Below, one piece after another: positions 37,714-47,259 of a stretch of 64,000 bases of DNA. The stretch is from Croceicoccus bisphenolivorans (GTDB taxonomy: Bacteria > Pseudomonadota > Alphaproteobacteria > Sphingomonadales > Sphingomonadaceae), in assembly GCF_001634625.1 (NCBI RefSeq), contig NZ_LRSE01000001.1, forward strand, positions 280,510 through 344,509. The letters run 5' to 3'. A program made the translations under genes and the position numbers. The notes below the pieces were generated by a model that was given only the letters and a program-made list of their open reading frames with translations, searched no databases and had not been told where the DNA came from. Position 1 is the stretch's first letter, and every line of letters begins with the position of its first letter.

Positions 37714-38277
37714 TTATTCCAAGTCATCGATTTCGACGCTTTGCCTCAATGTAACCCGTTTCTTGACCGGATTACCCTCCGAGTCCGTGAACGGCTCGAA
37801 GAACCCGTCATCGGGACAGGGCTTTTTAGGCAGATCCGCCGCGCGGGCATCGACATGGCAATCCGAAACATTGCCGTCCTCATCGATGACGAATGACACG
37901 CGAATATCGACCGGGGCCAGCGGTTTACGTGGATTCAATTGCCACACAACCGATGTTCGATATTTGGCCACATCGTATCCGATGTCTGCGTCAGGCTCGA
38001 ATTTGGCCCGCTCCAGCAACAGTTGGCAGGTATAATCGTCCATCCGCCAATCGCCGCTGCCGTGCGCAACCTTGCAATCAACAGGCAACCCGGTCGCAGC
38101 TACTGAAAGTTCCACCTTCACCCGCCCCTCGATCCCCTCAGCCGTGGCAGAAGGCGGATAATCTTCTGACGTAATCCACTCGCCCTTATCAATGGGCACG
38201 GCTTCTTCCGCCGCCTTGGCCGACGCACTCAAGACCGTTAGCGCGACGGCCAGCGATAGATGCTTCAAAAGAATCAT
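37714..38277 (-). CDS. Secreted TonB-C-terminal-like protein
   Basis: A 187-residue protein: signal peptide (MILLKHLSLAVALTVLSASA, AKA-A cleavage), then TonB_C-like strands in two copies. The first is WITSEDYPPSATAEGIEGRV with KVELSVAATGLPVDCKVAHG, the second VDIRVSFVIDEDGNVSDCHV. Unlike true TonB it lacks a membrane-spanning anchor and Pro-rich span, so it would be free in the periplasm. Sphingomonads carry many such proteins of unknown role. Paired Cys residues in each repeat suggest disulfides. TAGGAA provides the Shine-Dalgarno sequence and is part of a palindrome. Confidence 0.7.
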   Translation of the reverse strand: MILLKHLSLAVALTVLSASAKAAEEAVPIDKGEWITSEDYPPSATAEGIEGRVKVELSVAATGLPVDCKVAHGSGDWRMDDYTCQLLLERAKFEPDADIGYDVAKYRTSVVWQLNPRKPLAPVDIRVSFVIDEDGNVSDCHVDARAADLPKKPCPDDGFFEPFTDSEGNPVKKRVTLRQSVEIDDLE

Positions 38278-38307
38278 GGAATATTCCTAACGTATTCTGG
38301 AATATCC
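38278..38307. promoter_or_regulatory. Duplicated GGAATATTCC element
   Basis: The perfect palindrome GGAATATTCC at 38278-38287 and a near copy GGAATATCC at 38299-38307, starts 21 bp apart (two helical turns), lie directly before the TonB-like start and upstream of argJ on the other strand. The first overlaps the ribosome binding region. It looks like a repressor operator, but no regulator can be named. Confidence 0.4.
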
Positions 38308-38337
38308 AAACACGCTCAAGATTGCGCAATTGAGGCA

Positions 38338-39579
38338 ATGCATCTAACCGCGCCAATCATGGAAAGATCTCCGCTCGCCCGCCCGTTCCCCGCCATGCCC
38401 GCGATTCCCGGCGCCGTGCCCCGCGTGGCGCGCGCGCAGTACAAGACGTGGGACCGCTGCGACCTCACTTACGTAGAACTTGACGAAGGGACGAGCGTCG
38501 CCGGCGTGTTCACGAAGAACGTGTGCTGTTCGTCGGAAGTCGAGCTGGGTCGCGGACAGGTAAAGCTGGGCCGCGCGCGGGCGCTGGTGGTGAATGCCGG
38601 CAATTCCAACGCCTTCACCGGCTATCGCGGGCGAGAGGCGGTGGAACAGATCATGGCGCAAGTCGCCGCGCACCTCGGCTGCGAGCCCAGTGACGTGTTC
38701 GTCTCTTCCACCGGCGTGATCGGCGTGCCCCTGCCCAAGGACAAGGCCGAGGCAGGCGTCGCCAGCGCGCTGACCGCCCAGCCGTGCGACTGGGAAGCCG
38801 CGGCAGAAACGATCGGCACGACCGACACTTTTGCCAAGGGCGCAACGGCAAGCGCGGTGATCGGCGAGACGCGCGTGAATTTCAGCGCCATCATCAAGGG
38901 CAGCGGCATGATCGCGCCCGACATGGCGACGATGCTGGGCTATATCTTCACCGACGCCAAAGTTGCCCCTGCCTTCCTGCAAAAATGCCTTTCGGCCGCC
39001 AGCGACGCGACGTTCAACTGCATCACAGTCGACAGCGATACCTCGACCAGCGACACGGTGCTTGCCTTTGCCACGGGACGGGCAGGCAATGCCGAGGTTG
39101 TCGACGTGGACAGCCCCGGCGCGGACGCTTTCGCAGCGGCCATCCACGACGTCTGCCGCCAGCTTGCGCATCTGGTGGTGCGCGATGGCGAAGGCGCGCA
39201 GAAATTCATCGAGATCGCCGTGACCGGTGCCGTTTCGGACGAAAGCGCCCACCGCGTCGGCCTCGCCATCGCCAATTCACCATTGGTGAAGACCGCCATC
39301 GCCGGGGAGGATGCGAACTGGGGGCGCGTCGTCATGGCCGTGGGCAAGGCCGGCGAACCGGCAGATCGCGACAAGCTGTCGATCGGGTTCGGCGGCACGT
39401 GGGCGGCAAAGCACGGCCTGCCGCTTGCCGATTACGACGAAGAGCCGGTGGCCGCACATCTGAAGGGACAGGACATTCGCATCGACGTCGACCTCGGTCT
39501 TGGCGAAGGCACAGCGACGGTCTGGACCTGCGACCTGACGCATGGTTACATTTCGATCAACGCGGATTACCGGACGTGA
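38338..39579 (+). CDS. argJ: Glutamate N-acetyltransferase / ornithine acetyltransferase ArgJ
   Basis: A 413-residue Ntn-type enzyme of arginine synthesis that transfers acetyl from N-acetylornithine to glutamate (and may use acetyl-CoA). Motifs: NAGNSNAFTGYRG, SSTGVIGVPLP, and DMATMLGYIFTDA, where self-cleavage before the Thr of ATMLGY yields alpha and beta subunits and exposes the catalytic Thr. The conserved tail GEDANWGRVVMAVGKAG and the C-terminal NADYRT are present. Start uncertain among in-frame Met at 38338 and 38359; 38338 was taken. Its TGA overlaps the next gene's GTG by 4 bases. Confidence 0.93.
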   Translation: MHLTAPIMERSPLARPFPAMPAIPGAVPRVARAQYKTWDRCDLTYVELDEGTSVAGVFTKNVCCSSEVELGRGQVKLGRARALVVNAGNSNAFTGYRGREAVEQIMAQVAAHLGCEPSDVFVSSTGVIGVPLPKDKAEAGVASALTAQPCDWEAAAETIGTTDTFAKGATASAVIGETRVNFSAIIKGSGMIAPDMATMLGYIFTDAKVAPAFLQKCLSAASDATFNCITVDSDTSTSDTVLAFATGRAGNAEVVDVDSPGADAFAAAIHDVCRQLAHLVVRDGEGAQKFIEIAVTGAVSDESAHRVGLAIANSPLVKTAIAGEDANWGRVVMAVGKAGEPADRDKLSIGFGGTWAAKHGLPLADYDEEPVAAHLKGQDIRIDVDLGLGEGTATVWTCDLTHGYISINADYRT

Positions 39580-40376
39580 GCACAGCCCTGACCGCCGAGG
39601 TTCACGCCCTGATGCAGCGCGTGTCCGAAGCGGTCGTGCTGCCTCGCTACCAGTCGCTGGCAACCCACGAAATCGTCGAGAAGTCGCCCGGTGATCTCGT
39701 GACCGTGGCCGATCGGGAGAGCGAGGCAATGCTGGCCGAGGGGCTGGCAAAGATTTTGCCCGAAGCGGCCATTGTCGGGGAGGAAGCGGTTCACGCGGAC
39801 CCATCCTTGTCAGACAGGCTGGGCGATGCCCTGTGCTGGATCATCGACCCCATCGATGGCACCCGCAACTTCGCCGCCGGTCGGCCGCCATTCGGCCTGA
39901 TGATCGCACTGGCCGAAAACGGCGTGACGCAGGCGGGCTGGATTTACGATCCGCTACAGCAGCGTTTCTGCCATACCATCTTCGGCCGGGGCGCTTTCGT
40001 GAATGGAGAGCGCATCGCGGCACGAGCAACGGGCGAAACGCCGCCAGTGGCTGCAATCTCGATGATCTATATGGACGATGCGAAGCGCGAAGATGTGAAA
40101 ACCAACCTCGCGCCGTTCTACCGGCTCGCCGACATTCCCTATTGCGCGGCGGAGCAATATCCGCGCCTTGCGCTGGGCGTGAACGATGTCTCGGTCTTCG
40201 AACGCACGCTGGCGTGGGACCATGCGGCCGGCGCGCTCTGGCTCAACGAAGCGGGCGGCAAGTGCGCCCGTCCCGACGGCTCACCCTATCGCGTTGACGA
40301 ATGGGGGCGAAAGGGCATGATCGCGGCGGCCAGCCCTGCCCTGTGGGAAGAACTGGCCGCGCGTATCGGCAATTAG
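39576..40376 (+). CDS. Inositol-monophosphatase-family phosphatase
   Basis: A 266-residue Mg-dependent phosphatase. Metal-binding motifs are IVGEEAVH (Glu69/Glu70), WIIDPIDGTRNF (Asp91, Asp94) and AWDHAAGALWLNEAGG near residue 215. The GTG start is fixed by the GTGA overlap with argJ. Family members dephosphorylate inositol-1-phosphate, 3'-phosphoadenosine 5'-phosphate or histidinol phosphate; coupling to an amino-acid gene makes a HisN-like histidinol-phosphatase role possible but unproven. Its TAG overlaps the trxA stop by two bases. Confidence 0.85.
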   Translation: MSTALTAEVHALMQRVSEAVVLPRYQSLATHEIVEKSPGDLVTVADRESEAMLAEGLAKILPEAAIVGEEAVHADPSLSDRLGDALCWIIDPIDGTRNFAAGRPPFGLMIALAENGVTQAGWIYDPLQQRFCHTIFGRGAFVNGERIAARATGETPPVAAISMIYMDDAKREDVKTNLAPFYRLADIPYCAAEQYPRLALGVNDVSVFERTLAWDHAAGALWLNEAGGKCARPDGSPYRVDEWGRKGMIAAASPALWEELAARIGN

Positions 40377-40693
40377 AGTTCGGATTCGAGCCATGCCTTG
40401 AGCGCGCCCTTCGGCGCGGCGCCCAGCTTCTGTGCGGCAGGCTTGCCATCCTTGAACAGCACCATCAGCGGGATCGACTGCACGCCCATCTGGGCCGCGA
40501 TATCGGTGTTTTCCATGATGTCGACCTTGGCGATCGTAACCTTGTCGGCCAGTTCCTCGCTGATTTCTTCCAGCGCGGGTGCGATCATCTTGCAAGGCCC
40601 GCACCAGTCCGCCCAGAAATCGACCAGCACCGGCTTGTCGGATTCGATTACGTCGCTCTGGAAGCTGGCATCGGTCACGGCTTTGGTCGGCAT
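40373..40693 (-). CDS. trxA: Thioredoxin TrxA
   Basis: A 106-residue thioredoxin with the redox site DFWADWCGPCKMIAP (Cys31 and Cys34), IAKVDIMENTDIA, and the cis-Pro loop QSIPLMVLFKDG. No signal peptide, so cytoplasmic. AGGAGA lies before the start at MPTKAVTDASF. It follows addA by 81 bases and is the last gene of the divL-to-trxA chain. Reduces ribonucleotide reductase and other disulfides in general. Confidence 0.95.
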   Translation of the reverse strand: MPTKAVTDASFQSDVIESDKPVLVDFWADWCGPCKMIAPALEEISEELADKVTIAKVDIMENTDIAAQMGVQSIPLMVLFKDGKPAAQKLGAAPKGALKAWLESEL

Positions 40694-40774
40694 GGAAGGT
40701 TCTCCTGAATCGGTTTCGATAGCCAAGATAGGCGTACGCCGCGCATTCGCAATGAGCGCGGCGGCGAAGGATTT

Positions 40775-43700
40775 CTAGCCACCCCGTAACCGCGCCTTTT
40801 CGGGGCCGAGCATTGCATCCGGCAGCATGAACAGGCGCGGCGCGTGGGTATAGAGCAAGGCGCATTCGACGATCCGGCCCGGATGGATCGCCTCCAGCGC
40901 GCAGGCATAGGCAGCCATTTGCCGGATATAGGCGGCGGGCACCGCATCCAGCGTTTCGGGCGGGCGGCGCGCGGTCTTGAAATCGACGATGCGGATCGGG
41001 GCCGATATGTCCGCAGGCAGGCACAGCCGGTCGATCGTGCCCGCCACTACCTGTCCGCCGACAACTGCGGCAATCGGCACTTCGGCCAGGGCCTCCGGCC
41101 CGAACACTTCGGCGAATTGCGGATCGGCCAGCGTGGCCACGGCAGCCGCAGCCATTTCCTCACGGATCGCCGCATCAAGATCCTGCGCCTGCTTCGCCAG
41201 CCACTTCAGCGCCGCTTCTCGGCGCCGATCCGCGGCCAGTTCGGGTAGGCGTTCAAGCAAGCGGTGGATCAGCACGCCGCGCCGCGCAGCCTCTATCCCC
41301 GTACCGGGCGGCAGCGGCGGATCGGGTGCCTCGTGCTCTCCTAGCGATGACGGGGCGAGCGGGCGCGGCGGGCGCGGTTCTTCGCCCACCGGCTGCGTCA
41401 GCCATGCGGGCACCAGCGGTAGAACCGTCTGCGCTGCGCCCTTGGGCATCCCCGGCTCTGCCTGCGCCGCGTTTCCGCGCGACTTGGCCGCACCCCAGAC
41501 CGTGTCTTCCAGCCAGCCGTCCGCGAAGAGGGGCTCCAGCGCTGCGTACCAGCTCTTTTCCGGTGCCTCGGTCTTCTTCGCCGGCAGCGCGCCTGCCACG
41601 AACAGCGCTTCTTCGGCCCGCGTCATCGCAACGTACAGCAAGCGCCAGTGCTCCTCGTCCTCGGCCCGTTTGACGGCATCCTTCGCCTCGGCCAGCCGGC
41701 CCAGCGTCTCGTGCTTCCGCAAACCCGGCATCGGCAGGCTGCGCGCGGCAAAGCCCAGCGCCGCATCGCCCGGTTCTTCCAGTTCCAGCGTGCGCGGGGG
41801 CGACCTGTCGGGATCGTCGGCGGCATCGGCAAGGATGACGATCGGGGCCTGCAACCCCTTCGACCCGTGCACGGTCATCACGCGGACCAGCCCGCCCTGC
41901 TGCTCTGCTTCACGCTTCAACTCGCCCTCGCCCACATCGAACCAGCGGATGAAGCCGGCAAGGCTGGGCGTGTTCGTCGCGCTGAACGCCAGTGCCGCAT
42001 TCAGCAGTTCGTCGATCGGATCGTTCGCTTCCTTGCCCAGCCGCGCCACCAGCCGCTTGCGCCCATGCCATGGGCCGACAAGCATCCAGTGCAGCAATGC
42101 CTGCGGCGGCGTGAAATCGGCGCGGGCCAGCAGGTCGAGCAGTTTCGTCACCGTCGCGCGCGGAAAATCGCCGGTCGCACGGCGCAGGTGATCCCAAAGT
42201 GTCACGCGCCGCGCGGTTTTCGGATCGCGATAGCCGTGTTCCAGCAGGTCTTCCTGCGTCCAGCCGATCAGCGGGGATGTGAGCAGGCAGGCGAGCGCCA
42301 GATCGTCATAAGGCTGCGCGGCAAAACGCATCCCTGCCATCAGGTCGCGCACCGCCAGCGGCGCGCCCAGCCGCAACCGGTCCACCCCCGCAACCGGCAC
42401 GCCCTTAGCATGGAGCCGCGCGACGATCAGACCGGCGAGCTCCTTGCGCTTGCGCACCAGCACCATGATGTCGCCCGCCTGCGCATTGCGCACGCCGCCC
42501 TTGGCCAGCGGGAAACCGCCGGTAATCCAGCGGCGCACCTGCTCCGCGATATTGTCCGCCACGCGCCTGTCCGGTCGGGATAGCCATGACTGTTCGTCTT
42601 CCGGCTCGTCATCATCCTCCGGCAGGCTGCCCACCGCGCGCCACAGCACGACCTGTCCGGGACGATCTTCCCCGACATGCGGTTCTGGCGGGGTCTTCAG
42701 CCCGAATGCCGCGGGGGAGAGATGTGCGATCGCCTCGTCCACGAAATCCAGCACCGGCTGTGCAGTGCGATAACTGCGGCCAAGCCCGTATTCGCGCAGC
42801 GGCCTGATCGACCGGTCGCCGCGCTGGAACCCGATGTTCTCCCGCGCTTCGTCGATCCGCGCCTTCACGCGCTGCCTCGCCGCCTCGAAATTTTCGGGGC
42901 TGGTTCCCTGGAAACGGAAGATCGCCTGCTTGTAATCGCCCACCACGAACAGCGTCCGCAGCCGGTCTCCGCGCGCGCCTTCGCCGGCGAAGAACTCCTC
43001 GCTCAGCGCGTCGATAACGTCCCACTGCGCCGCATTCGTATCCTGCGCCTCGTCGATCAGGATATGGTCGAACCGGCGGTCGAGCTTGTAACGGATCCAG
43101 TCCGCCATCTCGGACCGCTTGAGCAACTGCGCGGCCTGAAAGATCTGGTCGTCGAAATCGACCAAGCCTTCACGCGATTTCGCCTCCGCCCAGCGCAGTG
43201 CGAAGGCGCGGCCCAGCGTCAGCGCGGGCGCAAGCCAGAGCGCCAGTTCGCCAAGGTTGCGCGCTGTCTCCACCTCGCCGAGCGCGGCCCCGACACGGGC
43301 GGCATAGTCGGCATAGTCGGGCAAGTGCTTCTCGACACTCTTCAGCGATTTGATGTCGCCCTTCTGGGTGAAAAGCACGCCGCGCAAGTCATCTATCGCC
43401 GCCAGCCGCGCGGCGGGATCCGATGCCAGCCATGCCGCGACCACTTCCTCGAACTTCCTCGCGGTCGCCGTGCCCCATGCCTGCTGCGCCTCAAGGCAGC
43501 GGCGCAGGGATTGCACGTCGAATGCCGCGTCGGAGCAGAGCTTTTCCACCTCCGCCTGAGAGTGATCGGGCGACAGCCCCAGCAAGCGGTTTACCCGTGG
43601 CAGCAGCGGCGGCTGCCACGCGCCCGGCCCTTCCCATGCGGCGCGCGCTTCGGCGCAGGCCATCAGGAAGCGTTCGACGCCCGACTGGTCGGTGCGCAGG

Positions 43701-44254
43701 GACAGCATGGCAAGCGCGTCGGTCAGTGCGGTATCGCCGGAACGTTCGGCATCGAGCAGCAATTCGGACAGCGTTTCGCGCAGCAGGATCTCGCGGTCGC
43801 GGTCTTCCATCGGGCGCGTACCGGGCACCAGACCTGCCTCCAGCGGGAAGGCGGAAAGGAGCCATTGCGAAAAGGCGTGGATCGTCTCGATCCGCAGTCC
43901 GCCGCCGGGGCAGTCGAGAACGGCGGCAAAACGCGTGCGGGCGCGGGCCACCGTATCGGGATCGAATGCCGCACCGATCGCGCGGAGGTCCGCCGCGAGC
44001 GAAACGTCATCGGCACGAACCCAACCGGCCAGCACGTCGTTCACGCGGGTCGCCATTTCGGCCGCGCCCGCCTTGGTAAAGGTCAGGCACAGGATCTGCG
44101 AAGGCTCTACATCCGGCTGAAGCAGCAGCCGCAATACGCGGGCCGACAGCACCTGTGTCTTGCCCGTGCCCGCGCTGGCCGACAGCCACACGGTGTCGCG
44201 CGGATCGACGGCATCGGCTTGCCGGTCCTTGAGCGGATAGACTTTCGCGCTCAT
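40775..44254 (-). CDS. addA: AddA, helicase-nuclease of double-strand break repair
   Basis: A 1159-residue UvrD-like helicase fused to a RecB-type nuclease. Helicase motifs: SASAGTGKTQVLSARVLRLL (Walker A), LIDEAQDTNAAQWDVI (motif II), GDYKQAIFRFQG (III), VMTVHGSKGLQAPIVILADA (V), YVAMTRAEEALFVAG (VI). The nuclease motif RIVDFKTARRP (Asp and Lys catalytic) is near the C-terminus. This is the alphaproteobacterial AddAB form that replaces RecBCD. The ATG overlaps the addB stop by 4 bases. Confidence 0.95.
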   Translation of the reverse strand: MSAKVYPLKDRQADAVDPRDTVWLSASAGTGKTQVLSARVLRLLLQPDVEPSQILCLTFTKAGAAEMATRVNDVLAGWVRADDVSLAADLRAIGAAFDPDTVARARTRFAAVLDCPGGGLRIETIHAFSQWLLSAFPLEAGLVPGTRPMEDRDREILLRETLSELLLDAERSGDTALTDALAMLSLRTDQSGVERFLMACAEARAAWEGPGAWQPPLLPRVNRLLGLSPDHSQAEVEKLCSDAAFDVQSLRRCLEAQQAWGTATARKFEEVVAAWLASDPAARLAAIDDLRGVLFTQKGDIKSLKSVEKHLPDYADYAARVGAALGEVETARNLGELALWLAPALTLGRAFALRWAEAKSREGLVDFDDQIFQAAQLLKRSEMADWIRYKLDRRFDHILIDEAQDTNAAQWDVIDALSEEFFAGEGARGDRLRTLFVVGDYKQAIFRFQGTSPENFEAARQRVKARIDEARENIGFQRGDRSIRPLREYGLGRSYRTAQPVLDFVDEAIAHLSPAAFGLKTPPEPHVGEDRPGQVVLWRAVGSLPEDDDEPEDEQSWLSRPDRRVADNIAEQVRRWITGGFPLAKGGVRNAQAGDIMVLVRKRKELAGLIVARLHAKGVPVAGVDRLRLGAPLAVRDLMAGMRFAAQPYDDLALACLLTSPLIGWTQEDLLEHGYRDPKTARRVTLWDHLRRATGDFPRATVTKLLDLLARADFTPPQALLHWMLVGPWHGRKRLVARLGKEANDPIDELLNAALAFSATNTPSLAGFIRWFDVGEGELKREAEQQGGLVRVMTVHGSKGLQAPIVILADAADDPDRSPPRTLELEEPGDAALGFAARSLPMPGLRKHETLGRLAEAKDAVKRAEDEEHWRLLYVAMTRAEEALFVAGALPAKKTEAPEKSWYAALEPLFADGWLEDTVWGAAKSRGNAAQAEPGMPKGAAQTVLPLVPAWLTQPVGEEPRPPRPLAPSSLGEHEAPDPPLPPGTGIEAARRGVLIHRLLERLPELAADRRREAALKWLAKQAQDLDAAIREEMAAAAVATLADPQFAEVFGPEALAEVPIAAVVGGQVVAGTIDRLCLPADISAPIRIVDFKTARRPPETLDAVPAAYIRQMAAYACALEAIHPGRIVECALLYTHAPRLFMLPDAMLGPEKARLRGG

Positions 44255-47200
44255 GCCCCATCACCGTCTTCGGAACGGCCCTGCCATTCGTCCAGCCGCA
44301 TAAGCTGGTCGTAATCGTTGTAACCGCCAAGATCGGGATTGAGCCGCGCAGTGAACGGCTCGCTGCCCACGATCCACTTGTCGATGGCATCGGTTAGGAA
44401 GCGCGCGCTTTCGGGCAGGAAATCCTCGCGCGGGATGCCGCTGGTCTTGCGGCCTTCCTTCACAGGCTCTGTACGATAGCCGAAACCGTCCTTGCCCCGC
44501 GCCAGCGACCAGTATTCGAAATGCGTCGGCGTGCCCGACACACCCTCAAACCCGCCGTGTTCCGCGATCAGGCCCGTCGTCCCCAGTTGCAGCGTGAAGC
44601 CTTGCTCCACCATGGCCGCGCTGGGCGCGCCGCCGGTCTTGTAATCGACGATGGCCAGCGTTCCGTCGGGCAGGCGGTCTATCCGGTCGGCCTTGGCGGT
44701 AATCTTCACGCCGTCGAACTGCATCGCGCCGGATTTTTCGACCAGCAGCACTTCGCGCGCCCCGGCAATCAGTGCGGCCTGTTCCGCCTCCACCCATTCC
44801 AGCGCCGCCATCAGCCGCGGTTGCCACAGGCCCCGCATGAAGGGGTGACCCGACAGGTCCGAAAGCATCCCCGCCGCCAGCGGCAGCAGAGTGCCCGGCG
44901 CGCATTGGAACTTGTCGCTCCATTCCTGCAGGATGGCGTGGACCGTCGTGCCCTTCCACGCAGGGGTCGGCTCCTCGTCGATGGCATCCAGCCTGCGCAG
45001 CCGCAGAATGTGACTGGCATAGAACTGGTAGGGGTCGGATCGCAGCCGGTCGAGCGCGGTGGCGCTGATGTCGACCTTGCGCTGATCGGCCCCCGGCATC
45101 GGTTTGGGCTGGGGATAGGCAGGCGCGGGCGCAGCCTCGTTCATAGCGGCGGCAAGCTTGGGCGCTTCTGCTTCCACGTGGCTGTCGAACTGGTCGCCCA
45201 GCATCGCCTTTACCCGCAGGACGAAGCGGCTGGCGATGACAGGACCGGATGCATCGCGCCTTGCGTGGCTGAGCACGACTTCCGGCGCGCCGAGTGCGGC
45301 GGCAAGATCGTGCGCGGCAAGCCCGATGCGAAAGTCGCCGCCCGGCACGCCCAGCGCGCGCAGGACGGCGGGCGCGACCAGCGGATCGGTTGACGCAGGT
45401 GCGGGCCACGATCCCTCGGTCAGCCCGCCGCAGATGACGAGATCGGCCCGGCTCATCCGCGCCTCGATCAAGCCGTAGATCGCGATGCGCGGGTGCCCGC
45501 CCCACGGCGGACGAACCGATTGCTGGTCCATCGCATCGCGCAGCATCGCGGGCAGTTCGGCAGGGTCCAGCACCGTCGGTTCGGCTTGCGCCGCTTCTCG
45601 CAAGTCTTCGACGAAAGATGCCAGCGCGCGCCCGTCCGCTTCGGCCCAGATCGCGGTTCCGCATAGCGCTTCGCCCGCCGTGACAAGGGCATCGAGCACG
45701 GCGGCAAGATCCACCGTTTCCCCCTCTCCCAGCGTGGCGAGCGGAGCCAGCGCGGCCTCCACATCCTGCCACCACTGCGCAAGGGCACTGTCATCGCGTT
45801 TGCGGGCACGCTCCATCGCGACTTTGCCCAGCGGGTCCAGCCCCGCGTCCAGCCTTGGCCCGCGTAACGCAAGGTCGAGCTTGCGGACCTGTTCCAGCCA
45901 GTTGGCGCGGCCGTCACCACTGCCCGCCAGCGGATGGGCCAGGGCGCCAAGAAACGGGATCGGCGCGGCGCGCGTGCCCAGCACTTCGCCCAGCAACAGA
46001 AACATGCGCCCCGCCACCGTCTGCGGCAGCGGGGTGCCCGCCGAATCGTCGGCAACCACGTTCCATGCGCGAAGGTGCGCGATGACCCGTCCCGCCAGTC
46101 CGCGATCCGGCGTGACGAGGGCAATACGCTTTTCCGGCACGTCCAGCACCTCCCGGATCAGCACGGCGATGGCCTGCGCTTCCTCCTCCGGATGCGCGGT
46201 TTCCATGATCCGCACGCCGGAGAGCCTTCGCTTGCCGGCCGGCAGGTCGACCCACGATGCGCTTTGTTCCGGCGGCAGAAACAGGTTCGAAATCGCCTTG
46301 CTGCGTTCGGGCGGGGCTGCGCCAAGGCCGCGGCGGTGCCATGGCCACACCTCGCTGCGGTTCACGCCCATGCGGTTGAGCAGCAGCTTCAGGTGATATT
46401 GCGGATGGGTCACCGCATCGCCCGGCCCCAGCGGCGGATCGTCCGGTGTCTCGCCATGTCCGGCAGAGCCGAGCGCGGCCCAAACCTCTTCTTCCAGAGC
46501 AAGATCGAGATCGGGCAGGATCACCGCGCCATCGGGCATGCCGGCAATCACGCGCAGCAGGCGGGCGATGGCGGGGCTGGCAGACGTTACACCCGCTGCG
46601 ACGACGGGATGCGCTGGCGGGCTTTCGCGCCAGCGACGGGCGGCATGGTCGAACAGCGCGTTGCGCCGCGCGGGGGCATCGACCTGACCGCGCGAGGCGA
46701 GTTCGGCAAGCCACATGCGCTGCACCAGCATGAACAGGCGCAGGTTCTTTTCCCAGTGCGCCGAAAGATCGCCGACAATGCCGATCACGCGTTCGCGCAT
46801 CAGGTCGTCTGGATCGATATCCTCCACCAGCAGGCGGTCCATCGTTCGCGCGATCTCTCGCGACTGGCGCAGCAGCGCGGCGGTGGATGGCACACGCAAG
46901 CCTTCGGCCTGCATCGCCTGCCGCAGCATCGCGGCAAGAGTGAGCCAACGGCGGGTCTGGTCCGCAGCCGGAGGAACGTCCGCGCCTTCCCCGATCGGAT
47001 CGAGCAGCGGGCCCAGCGTCTCGTCCAGATCGATGTCGCCGATCACCGCCATGCGCGGCAGCAGCAGGCCATCACCCGAAAGGCGCACGAACGCTTCGGT
47101 TACGGTGCGAACCGCACGCTGGCTGGGCAGCAGCAGGGTCAGCCGCGCAAGGCCGAAGCGATCCTCGGCGTAACGCGGGATCAGCCCCGCTACGAGGGCA

Positions 47201-47259
47201 TCGGCGAACCCGCGGTGGGCAGCGATCGAATAGAGGGAAAGCCGCGTGCCCTCAGACAC
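44251..47259 (-). CDS. addB: AddB, second subunit of the AddAB helicase-nuclease
   Basis: A 1002-residue protein. The N-terminal inactivated-helicase part starts LTLLLPSQRAVRTVTEAF. The C-terminal RecB-like nuclease has LAIVDYKTGGAPSAAMVEQGF (catalytic Asp-x-Lys) and QLGTTGLI. Works with AddA to resect broken ends and load RecA. Starts with GTG (47257-47259) and overlaps murU by 8 bases. Its position between murU and addA fits the known alphaproteobacterial order. Confidence 0.93.
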   Translation of the reverse strand: MSEGTRLSLYSIAAHRGFADALVAGLIPRYAEDRFGLARLTLLLPSQRAVRTVTEAFVRLSGDGLLLPRMAVIGDIDLDETLGPLLDPIGEGADVPPAADQTRRWLTLAAMLRQAMQAEGLRVPSTAALLRQSREIARTMDRLLVEDIDPDDLMRERVIGIVGDLSAHWEKNLRLFMLVQRMWLAELASRGQVDAPARRNALFDHAARRWRESPPAHPVVAAGVTSASPAIARLLRVIAGMPDGAVILPDLDLALEEEVWAALGSAGHGETPDDPPLGPGDAVTHPQYHLKLLLNRMGVNRSEVWPWHRRGLGAAPPERSKAISNLFLPPEQSASWVDLPAGKRRLSGVRIMETAHPEEEAQAIAVLIREVLDVPEKRIALVTPDRGLAGRVIAHLRAWNVVADDSAGTPLPQTVAGRMFLLLGEVLGTRAAPIPFLGALAHPLAGSGDGRANWLEQVRKLDLALRGPRLDAGLDPLGKVAMERARKRDDSALAQWWQDVEAALAPLATLGEGETVDLAAVLDALVTAGEALCGTAIWAEADGRALASFVEDLREAAQAEPTVLDPAELPAMLRDAMDQQSVRPPWGGHPRIAIYGLIEARMSRADLVICGGLTEGSWPAPASTDPLVAPAVLRALGVPGGDFRIGLAAHDLAAALGAPEVVLSHARRDASGPVIASRFVLRVKAMLGDQFDSHVEAEAPKLAAAMNEAAPAPAYPQPKPMPGADQRKVDISATALDRLRSDPYQFYASHILRLRRLDAIDEEPTPAWKGTTVHAILQEWSDKFQCAPGTLLPLAAGMLSDLSGHPFMRGLWQPRLMAALEWVEAEQAALIAGAREVLLVEKSGAMQFDGVKITAKADRIDRLPDGTLAIVDYKTGGAPSAAMVEQGFTLQLGTTGLIAEHGGFEGVSGTPTHFEYWSLARGKDGFGYRTEPVKEGRKTSGIPREDFLPESARFLTDAIDKWIVGSEPFTARLNPDLGGYNDYDQLMRLDEWQGRSEDGDGA

